Positions 1-7,178 are shown, counted from the stretch's first letter. The stretch is 14,147 nucleotides of DNA from CAYPEK01 sp964409645 (GCA_964409645.1 CAYPEK010000109.1:1-14147), one strand, 5' to 3'. Notes: generated by a model not told the origin, from the letters alone. Translations and numbers: made by a program.

Positions 1-368
1 TCGGCATGGTCCACGAGGTAGGCTTCGAGGTCGTTGATGACGCGCGGGCGGCCGGTCTCGATTATCTTCGCGAGGCTGCTGCCCTCGATGCGCGCTACGT
101 ATCCGGTGTCGATGTTTTTGTCGGCCTGTTCCGACCTGATCCAGACGGCGCGTGCGGTTTTGCCGCCGTCTTCGAGCAGAGAGAAGCCGATCCGGTCGTA
201 GGGGATCGCCTCGTGGAATGAATCATAGATGTGGTCGAGCACTTCGGTGAGAGTGACGCCCTTGTTGACCTTTGCGGTGATGCCGGCAAGCAACTCCGCG
301 CGCGCGGCTTCACGCCGCAGGGAGTCGGCGAGCGCCGCGTTTTTTTCGATGTTTGTTTCTTCGTTCAT
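1..368 (-). CDS. GAF-domain signalling protein, N-terminal part (runs off left edge)
   Basis: The reverse strand is open from an ATG at 368-366 to the window edge, giving 122 residues. It begins MNEETNIEKNAALADSL, a short helical lead-in, followed from about residue 27 by a stretch typical of GAF domains: IPYDRIGFSLLEDG, then GSSLAKIIETGRPRVINDLEAYL. In the family, GAF domains bind small ligands or haem or act as dimerisation modules, and sit ahead of histidine kinase, PP2C/SpoIIE phosphatase or cyclic-nucleotide/diguanylate output domains. The output domain here lies outside the window, so the enzyme type is unknown. There is no signal peptide or membrane segment in the visible part, so it is probably cytoplasmic. 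No good Shine-Dalgarno site precedes the chosen ATG. An in-frame ATG at 425-423 also exists but overlaps a promoter-like element and likewise lacks a ribosome site. The gene is divergent from the hydrolase gene. Confidence 0.8.
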   Translation of the reverse strand, partial: MNEETNIEKNAALADSLRREAARAELLAGITAKVNKGVTLTEVLDHIYDSFHEAIPYDRIGFSLLEDGGKTARAVWIRSEQADKNIDTGYVARIEGSSLAKIIETGRPRVINDLEAYLVDHA

Positions 369-405
369 GGTGTTGCGCGGATTCGATCCGGTCGTTATTG
401 GAATA

Positions 406-414
406 ATGATAACA
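406..414 (-). promoter_or_regulatory. possible extended -10 for the GAF gene
   Basis: On the reverse strand this reads TGTTATCAT, a TGn extension followed by a hexamer one base from TATAAT. It lies about 38 bases upstream of the ATG at 368. No convincing -35 is visible. Inference from consensus matching only. Confidence 0.35.
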
Positions 415-510
415 GAAACGCGCATGGACGCGCAATCGGCGCGACTCTATTCCACATGAGGCTAATGTCGGGTAGAATCTACGGCAGAATATCATCGGCG
501 GGGGTTATCG

Positions 511-1419
511 ATGCCTCAAGAACGGATTAAGTACAATCCGCTGTTCGACAGCATACGCGGTGAGAGGTCGATCGGCGACGGCAGCCACGAGTGGCTGATG
601 TTGCGCGACGGCACGCGCGTGTTCGTGCAGCACTGGAGCCCGGACGGCCCGCCGAGGCGCGCGGTGGTGTGTTTCCACGGCGCGGGCGGGCAGGGGCAGT
701 ATTTCGCGCTGATAGCGGACATTCTGACTCCGCGCGGCGCGGCGGTGTTTGTCGCGGACTACCGAGGGCACGGGCTGAGCGAGGGGACGCGCGGCGATTA
801 TCCGTCGTTCTCGATGCTGCTGGCGGACTGCCGCGAGGTGGTGCGCTGGGTGCAGTCGCGGCTGCCGGGCGTGCCGGTGATTATCCTCGGCGAAAGCATG
901 GGCGGCTGCATGGCGGTGAATTACGTCGCGCAGTTTCCGGAGGACGCGGCGGGGCTGGCGCTGTTTTCGCCCGCGTTGCTGTTTCGCAAAACCGCGCCGG
1001 GGCCGCAATTGCTCAAGCTGCCGTATTATCTGCTCGTCACAGCGGTGTCGCCGGGGAAACCGGTGATCTCCATGAAGGGTCAGGAACATCTCGGAATCAA
1101 GAATCCGACGCACGTGGAGTTCGACCGGACGGACCCGTACCATCTCTCATGCATCAGCCCGCGTTACTTTTTTCAGTTGAATAAGTACATGAAAATCGGG
1201 CTCATGAGATGCCCGGAGAAGATCAAAGCGCCGACGATTTTGTTTCAGGGCGGCGCGGACCCGGGGATCGATCCGGAAGGCGCGAAGCGTTTTATCGAAA
1301 AGCTTGCCGCGAAGGACAAAGAGCTCGTTGTGTATCCGGACGGGCTTCACGTCCTGCTGACGGATCCGGATTGTCCGGGAATAGCCGACCGGCTCGCGGA
1401 GTGGTTTGAGCGGCATTGA
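511..1419 (+). CDS. alpha/beta hydrolase, monoacylglycerol lipase-like (serine hydrolase)
   Basis: This 302-residue protein belongs to the alpha/beta hydrolase fold (Hydrolase_4 / serine aminopeptidase S33 type), whose members hydrolyse ester bonds of monoacylglycerols or lysophospholipids. Visible landmarks are the oxyanion loop FHGAGG (residues 55-60), DYRGHGLSEG (83-92), the nucleophile elbow GESMG with Ser129, the acid in FQGGAD (Asp250) and the catalytic His280 in DGLHVLL. The 30-residue spacing from Asp to His equals that in human monoacylglycerol lipase as I remember it (Asp239/His269), which supports the assignment. There is no signal peptide, so it is probably cytoplasmic or peripherally membrane-bound. 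The start at ATG 511 follows a purine run, GCGGGGG, about 6 bases upstream. It stands alone: divergent from the GAF gene and convergent with the 147-residue gene. The true substrate cannot be told from sequence. Confidence 0.85.
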   Translation: MPQERIKYNPLFDSIRGERSIGDGSHEWLMLRDGTRVFVQHWSPDGPPRRAVVCFHGAGGQGQYFALIADILTPRGAAVFVADYRGHGLSEGTRGDYPSFSMLLADCREVVRWVQSRLPGVPVIILGESMGGCMAVNYVAQFPEDAAGLALFSPALLFRKTAPGPQLLKLPYYLLVTAVSPGKPVISMKGQEHLGIKNPTHVEFDRTDPYHLSCISPRYFFQLNKYMKIGLMRCPEKIKAPTILFQGGADPGIDPEGAKRFIEKLAAKDKELVVYPDGLHVLLTDPDCPGIADRLAEWFERH

Positions 1420-1485
1420 AAAGCAGCACCATGAAAATCAATAACGAAATAATATCGAATACGAAAAAATAAATCGGAAAGTTTG

Positions 1486-1546
1486 GGGCAAAAGAAAAGG
1501 TCGGCTCCGGTTACTGACCGGCCGGTTGTCTTGCCCGTTGTTTTTT
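1486..1546 (+). terminator. possible terminator structure after the hydrolase gene
   Basis: GGGCAA at 1486-1491 can pair with TTGCCC at 1531-1536, and GTTG plus a run of six T follows immediately. The enclosed segment holds a second small stem, CCGGT (1507-1511) with ACCGG (1517-1521), and the palindrome ACCGGCCGGT at 1517-1526. The outer stem is only 6 bp, so this is a weak call. It lies about 65 bases past the hydrolase stop codon. Confidence 0.35.
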
Positions 1547-1563
1547 ATCGTAGCCAAACTAAA

Positions 1564-1587
1564 AGGGCAGCCGCGAAAGGCCGCCCT
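1564..1587 (-). terminator. rho-independent terminator of the 147-residue gene
   Basis: AGGGCAGCC (1564-1572) and GGCCGCCCT (1579-1587) form a 9-bp stem around a 6-base loop. On the reverse strand the one irregular position is a G.U pair and the stem is followed by TTTT. On the forward strand the same position is an A-C mismatch. The element therefore suits reverse-strand transcription, 70 bases past the stop codon of the 1657-2100 gene. Confidence 0.65.
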
Positions 1588-1656
1588 GAATTCTTTAAGT
1601 TGTTGTGACATTAATCGTCTGAACGTAAACCGTTGGCTATCCGCCTCGGATTGGGT

Positions 1657-2100
1657 TTAGCCGTCAACACCGCCATAAGCGGGTTCTACCGGCTCAACTT
1701 CCTCTTCCTTTGGGTCGTTATTTTTGTAAACGTTCAGGACGGATTTCATCATGTATGTGTCGCCAGTGAGGTGCGCCACATTCAATAATGCCGCTGTCTG
1801 ATTGAGTTGTCCCATTGCCGCCAGATCGTTAAGAGCATTTTGCCGCTTGAGCGGTTCAGGGGTTGCCGACCCTCCGGCCGCGGCAGACGTTCCGGCTGTC
1901 GCCGAAGGCATCTGCGTAAGGCCGCCGCTGTCGAAATTCCGCGCAACCAGCATCTCAAGTCTCGACCGAAATGTAGGGTCAACTTGTATGCCGAGATACG
2001 CTTTCTTGACGTTCTCCGCCCATTGAAACCCTTTAAGGGAAGCCCTTTTTATGCTTTCGGGAGTAACTGTTTGTTGGTTGTCACTGAATTCCGCGGCCAT
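1657..2100 (-). CDS. hypothetical protein, 147 residues, unrecognised
   Basis: I do not recognise this protein. The start is well supported: AAGGGAGG (reverse strand, 2116-2109) lies 8 bases ahead of the ATG, and a hairpin terminator follows the stop. The protein has a probably helical N-terminal half (SIKRASLKGFQWAENVKKAYL, with the last residue at 36). A low-complexity Ala/Gly/Ser/Thr/Pro linker spans about 63-83, a second helical part lies at 88-127 (NDLAAMGQLNQTAALLNVAH), and an acidic tail, KEEEVEPVEP, precedes a Gly-rich end. There is no signal peptide, membrane segment or cysteine, so it is a soluble cytoplasmic protein by appearance. The two-block architecture with a flexible linker is seen in small structural or adaptor proteins, but that is not evidence of function. 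It is divergent from htpX and convergent with the hydrolase gene. GC-rich frames overlap it on the other strand but lack ribosome sites. Confidence 0.7.
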   Translation of the reverse strand: MAAEFSDNQQTVTPESIKRASLKGFQWAENVKKAYLGIQVDPTFRSRLEMLVARNFDSGGLTQMPSATAGTSAAAGGSATPEPLKRQNALNDLAAMGQLNQTAALLNVAHLTGDTYMMKSVLNVYKNNDPKEEEVEPVEPAYGGVDG

Positions 2101-2286
2101 GTCTCTCGCCTCCCTTCAGTGCTTATATAGGTTATAACAAATCTTAACCGATAAAGTTCCGGCTGATTTGTCGGTTTTGAACCCTCCTATTTCTTATTTA
2201 CCCGCCCACGCATCTTTTTAATCGAATATTTGTCGAAATGTATGGGGGGAAATGCACGGGGCTGTTTTTACGTCCCGAAAATTTTA

Positions 2287-2295
2287 TGCTAAAAT
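2287..2295 (+). promoter_or_regulatory. extended -10 promoter element for htpX
   Basis: TGCTAAAAT is a TGn extension plus a hexamer one base from consensus. It would start transcription near 2302, leaving a leader of roughly 30 bases to the ATG at 2331. No strong -35 is seen, as expected for an extended -10 promoter. Confidence 0.5.
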
Positions 2296-2330
2296 AACGC
2301 GGTTGAAATAACCCGGTGGAGTGGACACTT

Positions 2331-3584
2331 ATGTGGAGTCAGATCAGTTCGAACAAGCAGAAATCGCTTTTTCTGGCTGTTGCGATGGGCGGCGTGTTGA
2401 TTCTAACCGGGTTTGCCGGCGGCGCGGCTTTTCTCGGCAACGGCGGCGGCATATTGGGCGCGGCGGCGGCGTTCATTCTATGGGCGATCCTCGCGCTGGT
2501 CAGCTACTATTCCGGCGACAAGATGATCCTCCAGATCAGCCGTGCGAAGAAGATTTCGCACGACGATTTTCCGGAACTTTTCAACGCCGTGGAAGAGATG
2601 AAAATCGCGTCCGGCGCGCCGAAAATGCCGGACATTTATATAATCGACGACCCGTCGCCGAACGCGTTTGCGGCGGGCCGCAGCCCCGAGAACTGCTGCA
2701 TCGCGGTCACGTCCGGGCTGCTCTCGCGGGTGAACCGGGAGGAACTTCAGGGCGTCATCGCGCATGAAATGTCACACATTATCAACCGGGACGTGCTTTT
2801 CATGACGATGTTGAGCATAATGCTCGGCGCGATAGTTATGATTGTGGATATTCTTTTTCGGGGCAGCATGTACGGGCGCAGGTCGTCCCGGTCGTCAGGT
2901 GGCGGCAATGCGATTGAGGTGATAGTCGCGATCGTGTTAATGATCCTCGCGCCGCTGCTCGCGCAGCTTATATATTTTGCGGCCTCACGCAAGCGGGAAT
3001 TTCTTGCCGACGCTTGTGGCGCGCGGCTGACCAGATATCCGGAAGGACTCGCTTCCGCGCTCGAAAAGATCGGCGGCTATCCCCAGAGCGTGGCGAGCGC
3101 GAACCGCGTCACGGCGCCGCTTTACATCGCCAACCCGATGGCGGGCAAACTAAAGAAAGCGTCATCGCTGTCGGCAACGCATCCGCCGATCGAAGAGCGG
3201 GTAAGAATATTGCGCGGGATGTCGGGACAGTTTACTTTCGAGGCGTACGAGAGGGCTTTCATCAGCAACTCGAAAAGCGGCGGCCGGAAACTTTTCTCGG
3301 TGGCTGACATGAAGAAGAACCTGTTTTCCGGCGCGGGTGCGGGCGCGAAGACGCCCGCTCCAGCCTCGGTTGCGGCCGGACAGGCTTTTACAGCGCCCGC
3401 CGGGCAGCCGGCAACGGCTCGGCAGCAGTCTTTTGCGACGAGATCGAAGGTGAACGACGTGTTCTGGAAGTCGGAAGGCTACCGGTTCATCGACTGCGGT
3501 TGCGGCGTGCGGCTGAAGGTGCCGCCGGACCTCAAATCCGGTGTTTTCTACTGCCCGAAATGCGGCGCGAAGCATGAAGTATAG
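2331..3584 (+). CDS. htpX: HtpX-like M48 membrane zinc metalloprotease with C-terminal zinc ribbon
   Basis: HtpX-type proteases sit in the cytoplasmic membrane and degrade misfolded membrane proteins. The 417-residue product has hydrophobic segments at about 12-36 and 41-62, the zinc motif HEMSH at 145-149, two further membrane segments near 155-178 and 194-218, and REFLAD with the third zinc ligand Glu223. ATHPP at 282-286 is also a family motif. These are all in HtpX order. After the protease domain comes an Ala/Pro-rich linker (about 334-366) and a short tail with CGC at 389-391 and CPKC at 408-411, resembling a four-cysteine zinc ribbon. E. coli HtpX (about 290 residues) lacks this. I chose ATG 2331 because GGAG lies 9 bases upstream and MWSQISSNK fits the family start. 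An in-frame GTG at 2316 would place the ribosome site inside the gene. It is likely transcribed alone from the extended -10 at 2287-2295. Confidence 0.9.
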   Translation: MWSQISSNKQKSLFLAVAMGGVLILTGFAGGAAFLGNGGGILGAAAAFILWAILALVSYYSGDKMILQISRAKKISHDDFPELFNAVEEMKIASGAPKMPDIYIIDDPSPNAFAAGRSPENCCIAVTSGLLSRVNREELQGVIAHEMSHIINRDVLFMTMLSIMLGAIVMIVDILFRGSMYGRRSSRSSGGGNAIEVIVAIVLMILAPLLAQLIYFAASRKREFLADACGARLTRYPEGLASALEKIGGYPQSVASANRVTAPLYIANPMAGKLKKASSLSATHPPIEERVRILRGMSGQFTFEAYERAFISNSKSGGRKLFSVADMKKNLFSGAGAGAKTPAPASVAAGQAFTAPAGQPATARQQSFATRSKVNDVFWKSEGYRFIDCGCGVRLKVPPDLKSGVFYCPKCGAKHEV

Positions 3585-3631
3585 GTGTGAACGGACATCT
3601 ACGGAAACGCTGCCCCGGAAAGCGCGGCGTA

Positions 3632-3640
3632 TGATATAAT
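3632..3640 (+). promoter_or_regulatory. extended -10 promoter element for carbonic anhydrase
   Basis: TGATATAAT combines a TGn extension with a perfect TATAAT hexamer (3635-3640). Transcription would begin near 3647, 28 bases before the start codon, just upstream of the ribosome site AGGAGG at 3662-3667. It lies in the 90-base gap after htpX, so the anhydrase gene can be transcribed on its own. Confidence 0.55.
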
Positions 3641-3674
3641 ATCCGCACTTTGCAACTACCAAGGAGGATGCCCG

Positions 3675-4250
3675 ATGCCCAAGAAATTGCTTGATGGAAA
3701 CAAAAAATACGTTAAGGACGTTTTCGTCCCGCAGGGTTTGTCGAAGTTGAAGGCCGGACAGAGCCCGCATACGTGCTGGATAGGCTGCTCGGATTCGAGA
3801 GTGCCGTCGAGTTCGATCACCGGCGCGTTGCCGGGCGATATTTTCGTTCATCGCAACGTGGCGAATTTAGTGCCGGCGGACGATGACAATGTCGGCGCGG
3901 TGCTCGAGTACGCGGTAGGCCATCTGAAGGTGGAGCGGATAGTGATCTGCGGGCACTACGGATGCGGAGGGCTGACGGCGCTCTGGCGCGGGCCGGAGAA
4001 GGGGACGATAGTCGCCGAATGGCTGAAGTACGGCGCTCCCGCGCTGAGGCGTGTGAAGGCGATTCCGGGCGTGTCGAAGATGACCGAGGCGGCGGCGCTG
4101 AAGCTGCTGGTAGAGGAAAACCTGCGCGTGCAGAAGGGCAATCTGCTGAAGTATCCGTTTGTCAAAAAAGCGGTCAAAAACGAGACGCTCGATATCGACC
4201 TGCTTGTCTATGATCTTGCCACCGGCAGACTGAAGGAACTGAAAGCCTGA
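3675..4250 (+). CDS. beta-class carbonic anhydrase
   Basis: Carbonic anhydrase interconverts CO2 and bicarbonate in the cytoplasm, supplying bicarbonate to carboxylases and helping pH balance. The 191-residue product has the beta-class zinc ligands Cys38 in GCSDSR, and His94 and Cys97 in CGHYGCGG, plus the Asp40-Arg42 dyad and PGDIFVHRNVAN (53-64). It opens with LLDGNKKY, as is usual for the class. The segment after CSDSRVP reads SSSITG, where many homologues have an acidic residue; this looks like ordinary variation since all metal ligands are kept. ATG 3675 is preceded by AGGAGG with a 7-base spacing. The gene is flanked by its own promoter and a hairpin at 4262-4294, so it is probably a single-gene unit. 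Confidence 0.92.
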   Translation: MPKKLLDGNKKYVKDVFVPQGLSKLKAGQSPHTCWIGCSDSRVPSSSITGALPGDIFVHRNVANLVPADDDNVGAVLEYAVGHLKVERIVICGHYGCGGLTALWRGPEKGTIVAEWLKYGAPALRRVKAIPGVSKMTEAAALKLLVEENLRVQKGNLLKYPFVKKAVKNETLDIDLLVYDLATGRLKELKA

Positions 4251-4261
4251 CGGCCGCGGTC

Positions 4262-4294
4262 AGCCTTCGATAAAAAAGCGTTGTTTTATCGGCT
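4262..4294 (+). terminator. hairpin after carbonic anhydrase gene
   Basis: CGATAAAA (4268-4275) pairs with TTTTATCG (4284-4291) around an 8-base loop. AGC/GCT can extend the stem after a small bulge. Only a weak T-rich tract follows (TTATTTCTAATTT). It starts 12 bases past the stop codon. It is AT-rich for a terminator, hence moderate confidence. Confidence 0.5.
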
Positions 4295-4343
4295 TATTTC
4301 TAATTTGTAACCAATATCACGCGATATTCTTTTAAGGGCGGGG

Positions 4344-4372
4344 TTACATAAGCAATTGATATTGTATATAAT
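4344..4372 (+). promoter_or_regulatory. promoter for the 765-residue gene
   Basis: TATAAT at 4367-4372 is a perfect -10. TTACAT at 4344-4349 is a poor -35 with the ideal 17-base spacing. The leader to the ATG at 4449 would be about 70 bases and contains a small GACG/CGTC hairpin around 4392-4404. Confidence 0.5.
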
Positions 4373-4448
4373 GACCGTGTTTTAGATATAGGGACGAATC
4401 ACGTCTTCCGCATGTTGACGGTACACAATCGAACAAAAGGAGTTTGAG

Positions 4449-6746
4449 ATGTCGGAACAAGCTGCGCCGCAAAAGGTAAGAATCCTCCCGATTCTGGATT
4501 ACATCATTCAAACTTATATGAAAAACGCGAAGATGCCTCAGGGCGAGGAGGTCGTGAATATTCAGGCGATTCTCGTCGAGGTTGCGAAGCTGAAGGGTAA
4601 GCGTGAGGCGATAATCGAGTACAAACGCAGCCTGTCACCTTACGCACGCTCGATATTCGACGCGTACGCGGAACTGAGCAAGATCAACACCGAGGTGTCG
4701 GCGGCGATCGCGCAGCAGAACGCGGACGAGATGACGCGCGGCTGGTTCAGGATCGCGGCGCTGCTCATGAAGCTGAAACTGTACCGCGACAGCAATATGC
4801 CGATCGAGAAAATGGACCTCGAAATTTCGTTCACTGACAAAGAGAAGCAATTCCTCGACGACATGATCGGAATGGACATTCCGTTCGAGGCGGCCATGCG
4901 GCAGATTCCGCCGTCGATCGTGTCGATGCGGATGGCCGATATTGACAAAAGGCAACTTGTTCGCGGCGGCGACGTGATCGACGAGGATTACGAGGAACCG
5001 CTCCGCAAACAGATACGAGAGAAGATTGAGAAGGAGTTCGGGATCGAGCGCGTGGGCGATTTCGCCGGCACGAAGAAACCGCTCGAACTCGGCGACATTG
5101 TGAAACCGGCGAAGGTCAAGGAAGAGGTGGTGGACAACTACTGCTTCCGCACGATGTCCCAGTTCATCGAACACAAATACAAGTCGCTCCGGCGTGCGAC
5201 GTACAAACCGCTCGATATCGAGCGCAAAGAGACGGGCGGCTACCGCACGCGCCGGATCAAATTCAAGGAAGTCGGCGGAGGCGTCGAGATCGCGGACAGC
5301 GGTATGATATCCGCCGAAGCGTACTTCATGGACCCGCCGGCGATCACGAAGAAAATCGTCGCGGATATTTCGCTGCTCAGTCAGACGCTGGCGATGGGCG
5401 CGAAGAAGATTTCGACGGATTATTACTTCAATGTTTTCTATCACATACAGCATGCGGTTGTGGATGACGACGCGAAGGCGGAAGGTGACGCTGCCGAAGC
5501 GCCGCCCGCACAGACGGTGGAGCGGTTCGACCCGGAGACGGCGACCGAATTCGCGAGGCACCGGGACCGCGTCACTGCGGAGAAGGCCGCGGAACTCATC
5601 AACGAGCTCGCGAAATACGATATATACGTATTCGGCGGCCACCTCGACCTCGACATCTATCTCGACTGCATCGGCATTCGCAAAAAACCGAACATCATGA
5701 TGATAAAAGGCGAAGGGCTCGCCTCGTTCGACTACATAAACAACCTGATTCTGGTGCCGGAATACTGCCCGCCGCGCGTGTCGCCGCTCGAACAGATGGT
5801 GTCCGCGCTCGCGGATTTCAGGTACGCGCTCTGGATCGATTCGCCGAAGAACATCTTCGAGCAGCAGGGCGTCGGCTTCGCCGTCATAGGAAGCAAGAAA
5901 AAGGCAATGAGCAAGAAGCCGCTCTGGGCCATCTTCCCGACGCACTGCAGCGCGCTGATTAAGCAGAAAGCGTTCCGCGAACAGTACATCAGGCACGTCC
6001 TTTCTCACATTTTCTCGAACGGGATAAAGGAAGTGTGCGGTTACGAAATTGCTCAACAGCATCGGAACCGGATAACCGACTCGCTGCTCAGGCAGTTCTT
6101 CAGCGCGTATATTCCGATGTATCAGTTCAAGGAAGGCAAACCGCCGGAGGGCGGCGCGTCCGTCTCGGATCAGTCCGGAGTACAGATTTCTGACGATGCG
6201 GCCGAAACGGAACAGACTCCCGCATTCACGCCCGGCGGTATGCCGCCGAGGCCGGCGTCGCTTCCTCCGAGGCCGTCAACTTTGCCGCCGAAACCGGCTG
6301 CGCCGGTTGCCGCGCCCTCCGCGCCTCAACCCGTACCCACACCGGCGCCTGCGCCAACTCAGGCATCCGCGCCCTCCGCTCCTGCGGCTAAACAGGAAGT
6401 TACGGAAGACGAGCTTCTTGCCGACCTCGGACTCGGGATGGAAGAAGCACCGGCGCCTGCGCCAACTCAGGCAGCCGCGCCCGCGCCGAAACCTGCCGTT
6501 GCACCGGCGCCTGCCGCGCCCGCGCCGAAACCGGCAGCCGCACCTGCTCCTGCTCCGACTCCGGCGGCAAAGCCGGCGACTACGACTATTAACTGCAAAA
6601 GTTGCCATTGTGAACTACCGGTTAATAGCAAGTTCTGCCTGAATTGCGGAGCGCCGGTTATCGTCGGCAACAAATGCATCATCTGTGCGTCTGAACTGCC
6701 GCCCGGCGCGAAATTCTGCAACGAGTGCGGATCGCAGCAATCGTAA
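4449..6746 (+). CDS. large unrecognised protein with Pro/Ala linker and C-terminal double zinc ribbon
   Basis: I cannot name residues 1-560 of this 765-residue protein. Residues 1-200 look mainly helical and charged (for example KREAIIEYKRSLSPYARSIF and EEPLRKQIREKIEKEFGIER). Residues 225-345 and 375-560 look like mixed alpha/beta domains, with a beta-rich core around DIYVFGGHLDLDIYLDCIGI and NNLILVPEYC. Residues 565-712 are a disordered Pro/Ala-rich linker interrupted by an acidic segment, VTEDELLADLGLGMEEA. The end is a clear double zinc ribbon: Cys716, 719, 730, 733 and Cys743, 746, 757, 760, each of the form CxxC...FCxxCG. Such ribbons usually mediate protein or nucleic-acid contacts. There is no signal peptide or membrane segment, so it is cytoplasmic. 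AAAGGAG lies 6 bases before ATG 4449. It has its own promoter and a strong terminator, so it appears to be transcribed alone. Function unknown. Confidence 0.85.
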   Translation: MSEQAAPQKVRILPILDYIIQTYMKNAKMPQGEEVVNIQAILVEVAKLKGKREAIIEYKRSLSPYARSIFDAYAELSKINTEVSAAIAQQNADEMTRGWFRIAALLMKLKLYRDSNMPIEKMDLEISFTDKEKQFLDDMIGMDIPFEAAMRQIPPSIVSMRMADIDKRQLVRGGDVIDEDYEEPLRKQIREKIEKEFGIERVGDFAGTKKPLELGDIVKPAKVKEEVVDNYCFRTMSQFIEHKYKSLRRATYKPLDIERKETGGYRTRRIKFKEVGGGVEIADSGMISAEAYFMDPPAITKKIVADISLLSQTLAMGAKKISTDYYFNVFYHIQHAVVDDDAKAEGDAAEAPPAQTVERFDPETATEFARHRDRVTAEKAAELINELAKYDIYVFGGHLDLDIYLDCIGIRKKPNIMMIKGEGLASFDYINNLILVPEYCPPRVSPLEQMVSALADFRYALWIDSPKNIFEQQGVGFAVIGSKKKAMSKKPLWAIFPTHCSALIKQKAFREQYIRHVLSHIFSNGIKEVCGYEIAQQHRNRITDSLLRQFFSAYIPMYQFKEGKPPEGGASVSDQSGVQISDDAAETEQTPAFTPGGMPPRPASLPPRPSTLPPKPAAPVAAPSAPQPVPTPAPAPTQASAPSAPAAKQEVTEDELLADLGLGMEEAPAPAPTQAAAPAPKPAVAPAPAAPAPKPAAAPAPAPTPAAKPATTTINCKSCHCELPVNSKFCLNCGAPVIVGNKCIICASELPPGAKFCNECGSQQS
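6340..6473 (+). repeat. 26-bp direct repeat in the Pro/Ala linker coding region
   Basis: The same 26 bases occur at 6340-6365 and 6448-6473, both in frame and encoding APAPTQA. Nearby 6474-6494 and 6513-6533 are also near-identical and encode the AAPAPKPA unit. Near-exact DNA identity, not only protein similarity, suggests recent duplication or slippage in the linker. The feature span covers both 26-base copies and the unique sequence between them. Confidence 0.7.
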
Positions 6747-6767
6747 CTCGATAGCAAACGAAATACG

Positions 6768-6799
6768 AAACGCCCCGGCCGCAAACCGGGGCGTTTTTT
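6768..6799 (+). terminator. strong rho-independent terminator
   Basis: AAACGCCCCGG (6768-6778) pairs perfectly with CCGGGGCGTTT (6786-6796) around a 7-base loop, and a run of six T at 6794-6799 overlaps the end of the stem. It lies 21 bases past the stop codon of the 765-residue gene. Confidence 0.92.
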
Positions 6800-7067
6800 A
6801 TTTGTCGGTACTGCCACTTTTAACACGTATCGACAAGATATGAGATAATCGAAATGTGATAGAGAAGTTTGCTTTCTTGCGGGATGCGGCCCGCCGAGCA
6901 GCCCGCTGAACGGCCAGTCGATTATTGTTTTAATTCGGGCGCGTGAGAGCGAGATAATATTTCCGTTGTGACTTGGGGTCTGTTGTGGTTAATTTTAAAG
7001 GTGGCGGATGCCGCTGATTCACACGGGATTCGCCGGATTGCGAAATTTGCCGTTCAGGGCGCGAAAA
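6800..7067. other. intergenic stretch without a recognisable gene
   Basis: Between the terminator and the secA promoter I see no credible ORF in any frame, no tRNA and no known RNA. There are two weak hairpins: GCGGG/CCCGC near 6879-6894, and GGCGGAT at 7003-7009 with ATTCGCC at 7028-7034, 7 bp with one G.U. Neither has a T-tract. The second lies just upstream of the secA promoter and could be an operator, but nothing shows this. Confidence 0.5.
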
Positions 7068-7095
7068 TTGAATTTTGAGTTTCCCGTGTTATAAT
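7068..7095 (+). promoter_or_regulatory. secA promoter (-35 and extended -10)
   Basis: TTGAAT (7068-7073) and TATAAT (7090-7095) are separated by 16 bases, and a TG at 7087-7088 extends the -10. This is the best promoter match in the window. Transcription would start near 7102, giving a leader of about 77 bases that contains the TA run at 7113-7125. Confidence 0.7.
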
Positions 7096-7112
7096 CTTCT
7101 CCGGCGATGGAC

Positions 7113-7125
7113 TATATATATATAT
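7113..7125. repeat. short TA dinucleotide run in the secA leader
   Basis: Six TA units plus one T. It lies inside the predicted untranslated leader, about 18 bases past the -10. It is too short to say whether it varies in length. Confidence 0.6.
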
Positions 7126-7178
7126 GAGATGATGTATCTTAACCAATACTCTCCCGTTAAAGGTAAGGGTGCATAGAC

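Noticed and set aside
505..1143. Reverse-strand open frame of about 210 codons over the hydrolase gene
   Set aside because: The forward frame carries the complete Ser-Asp-His triad with correct spacing; the reverse frame is Arg/His/Ala-rich with no motif.
1486..1546. tRNA or attachment-site remnant in the hydrolase downstream region
   Set aside because: The inverted repeats do not form a cloverleaf and there is no T-loop consensus or integrase nearby.
2316..2330. GTG 2316 as the htpX start
   Set aside because: It lies on top of the Shine-Dalgarno sequence that serves ATG 2331, and the five extra residues do not fit the family start.
4635..6062. Long reverse-strand open frame of about 475 codons inside the 765-residue gene
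   Set aside because: It is rich in Arg, Val, His and Leu, as expected when GC-rich coding DNA is read backwards. It has no family motifs, and the forward gene has a ribosome site, a zinc ribbon and a terminator.
7102..7178. A secM-like arrest peptide or riboswitch ahead of secA
   Set aside because: The leader is about 77 bases with no ORF, no arrest motif and only a TA run and no convincing fold.
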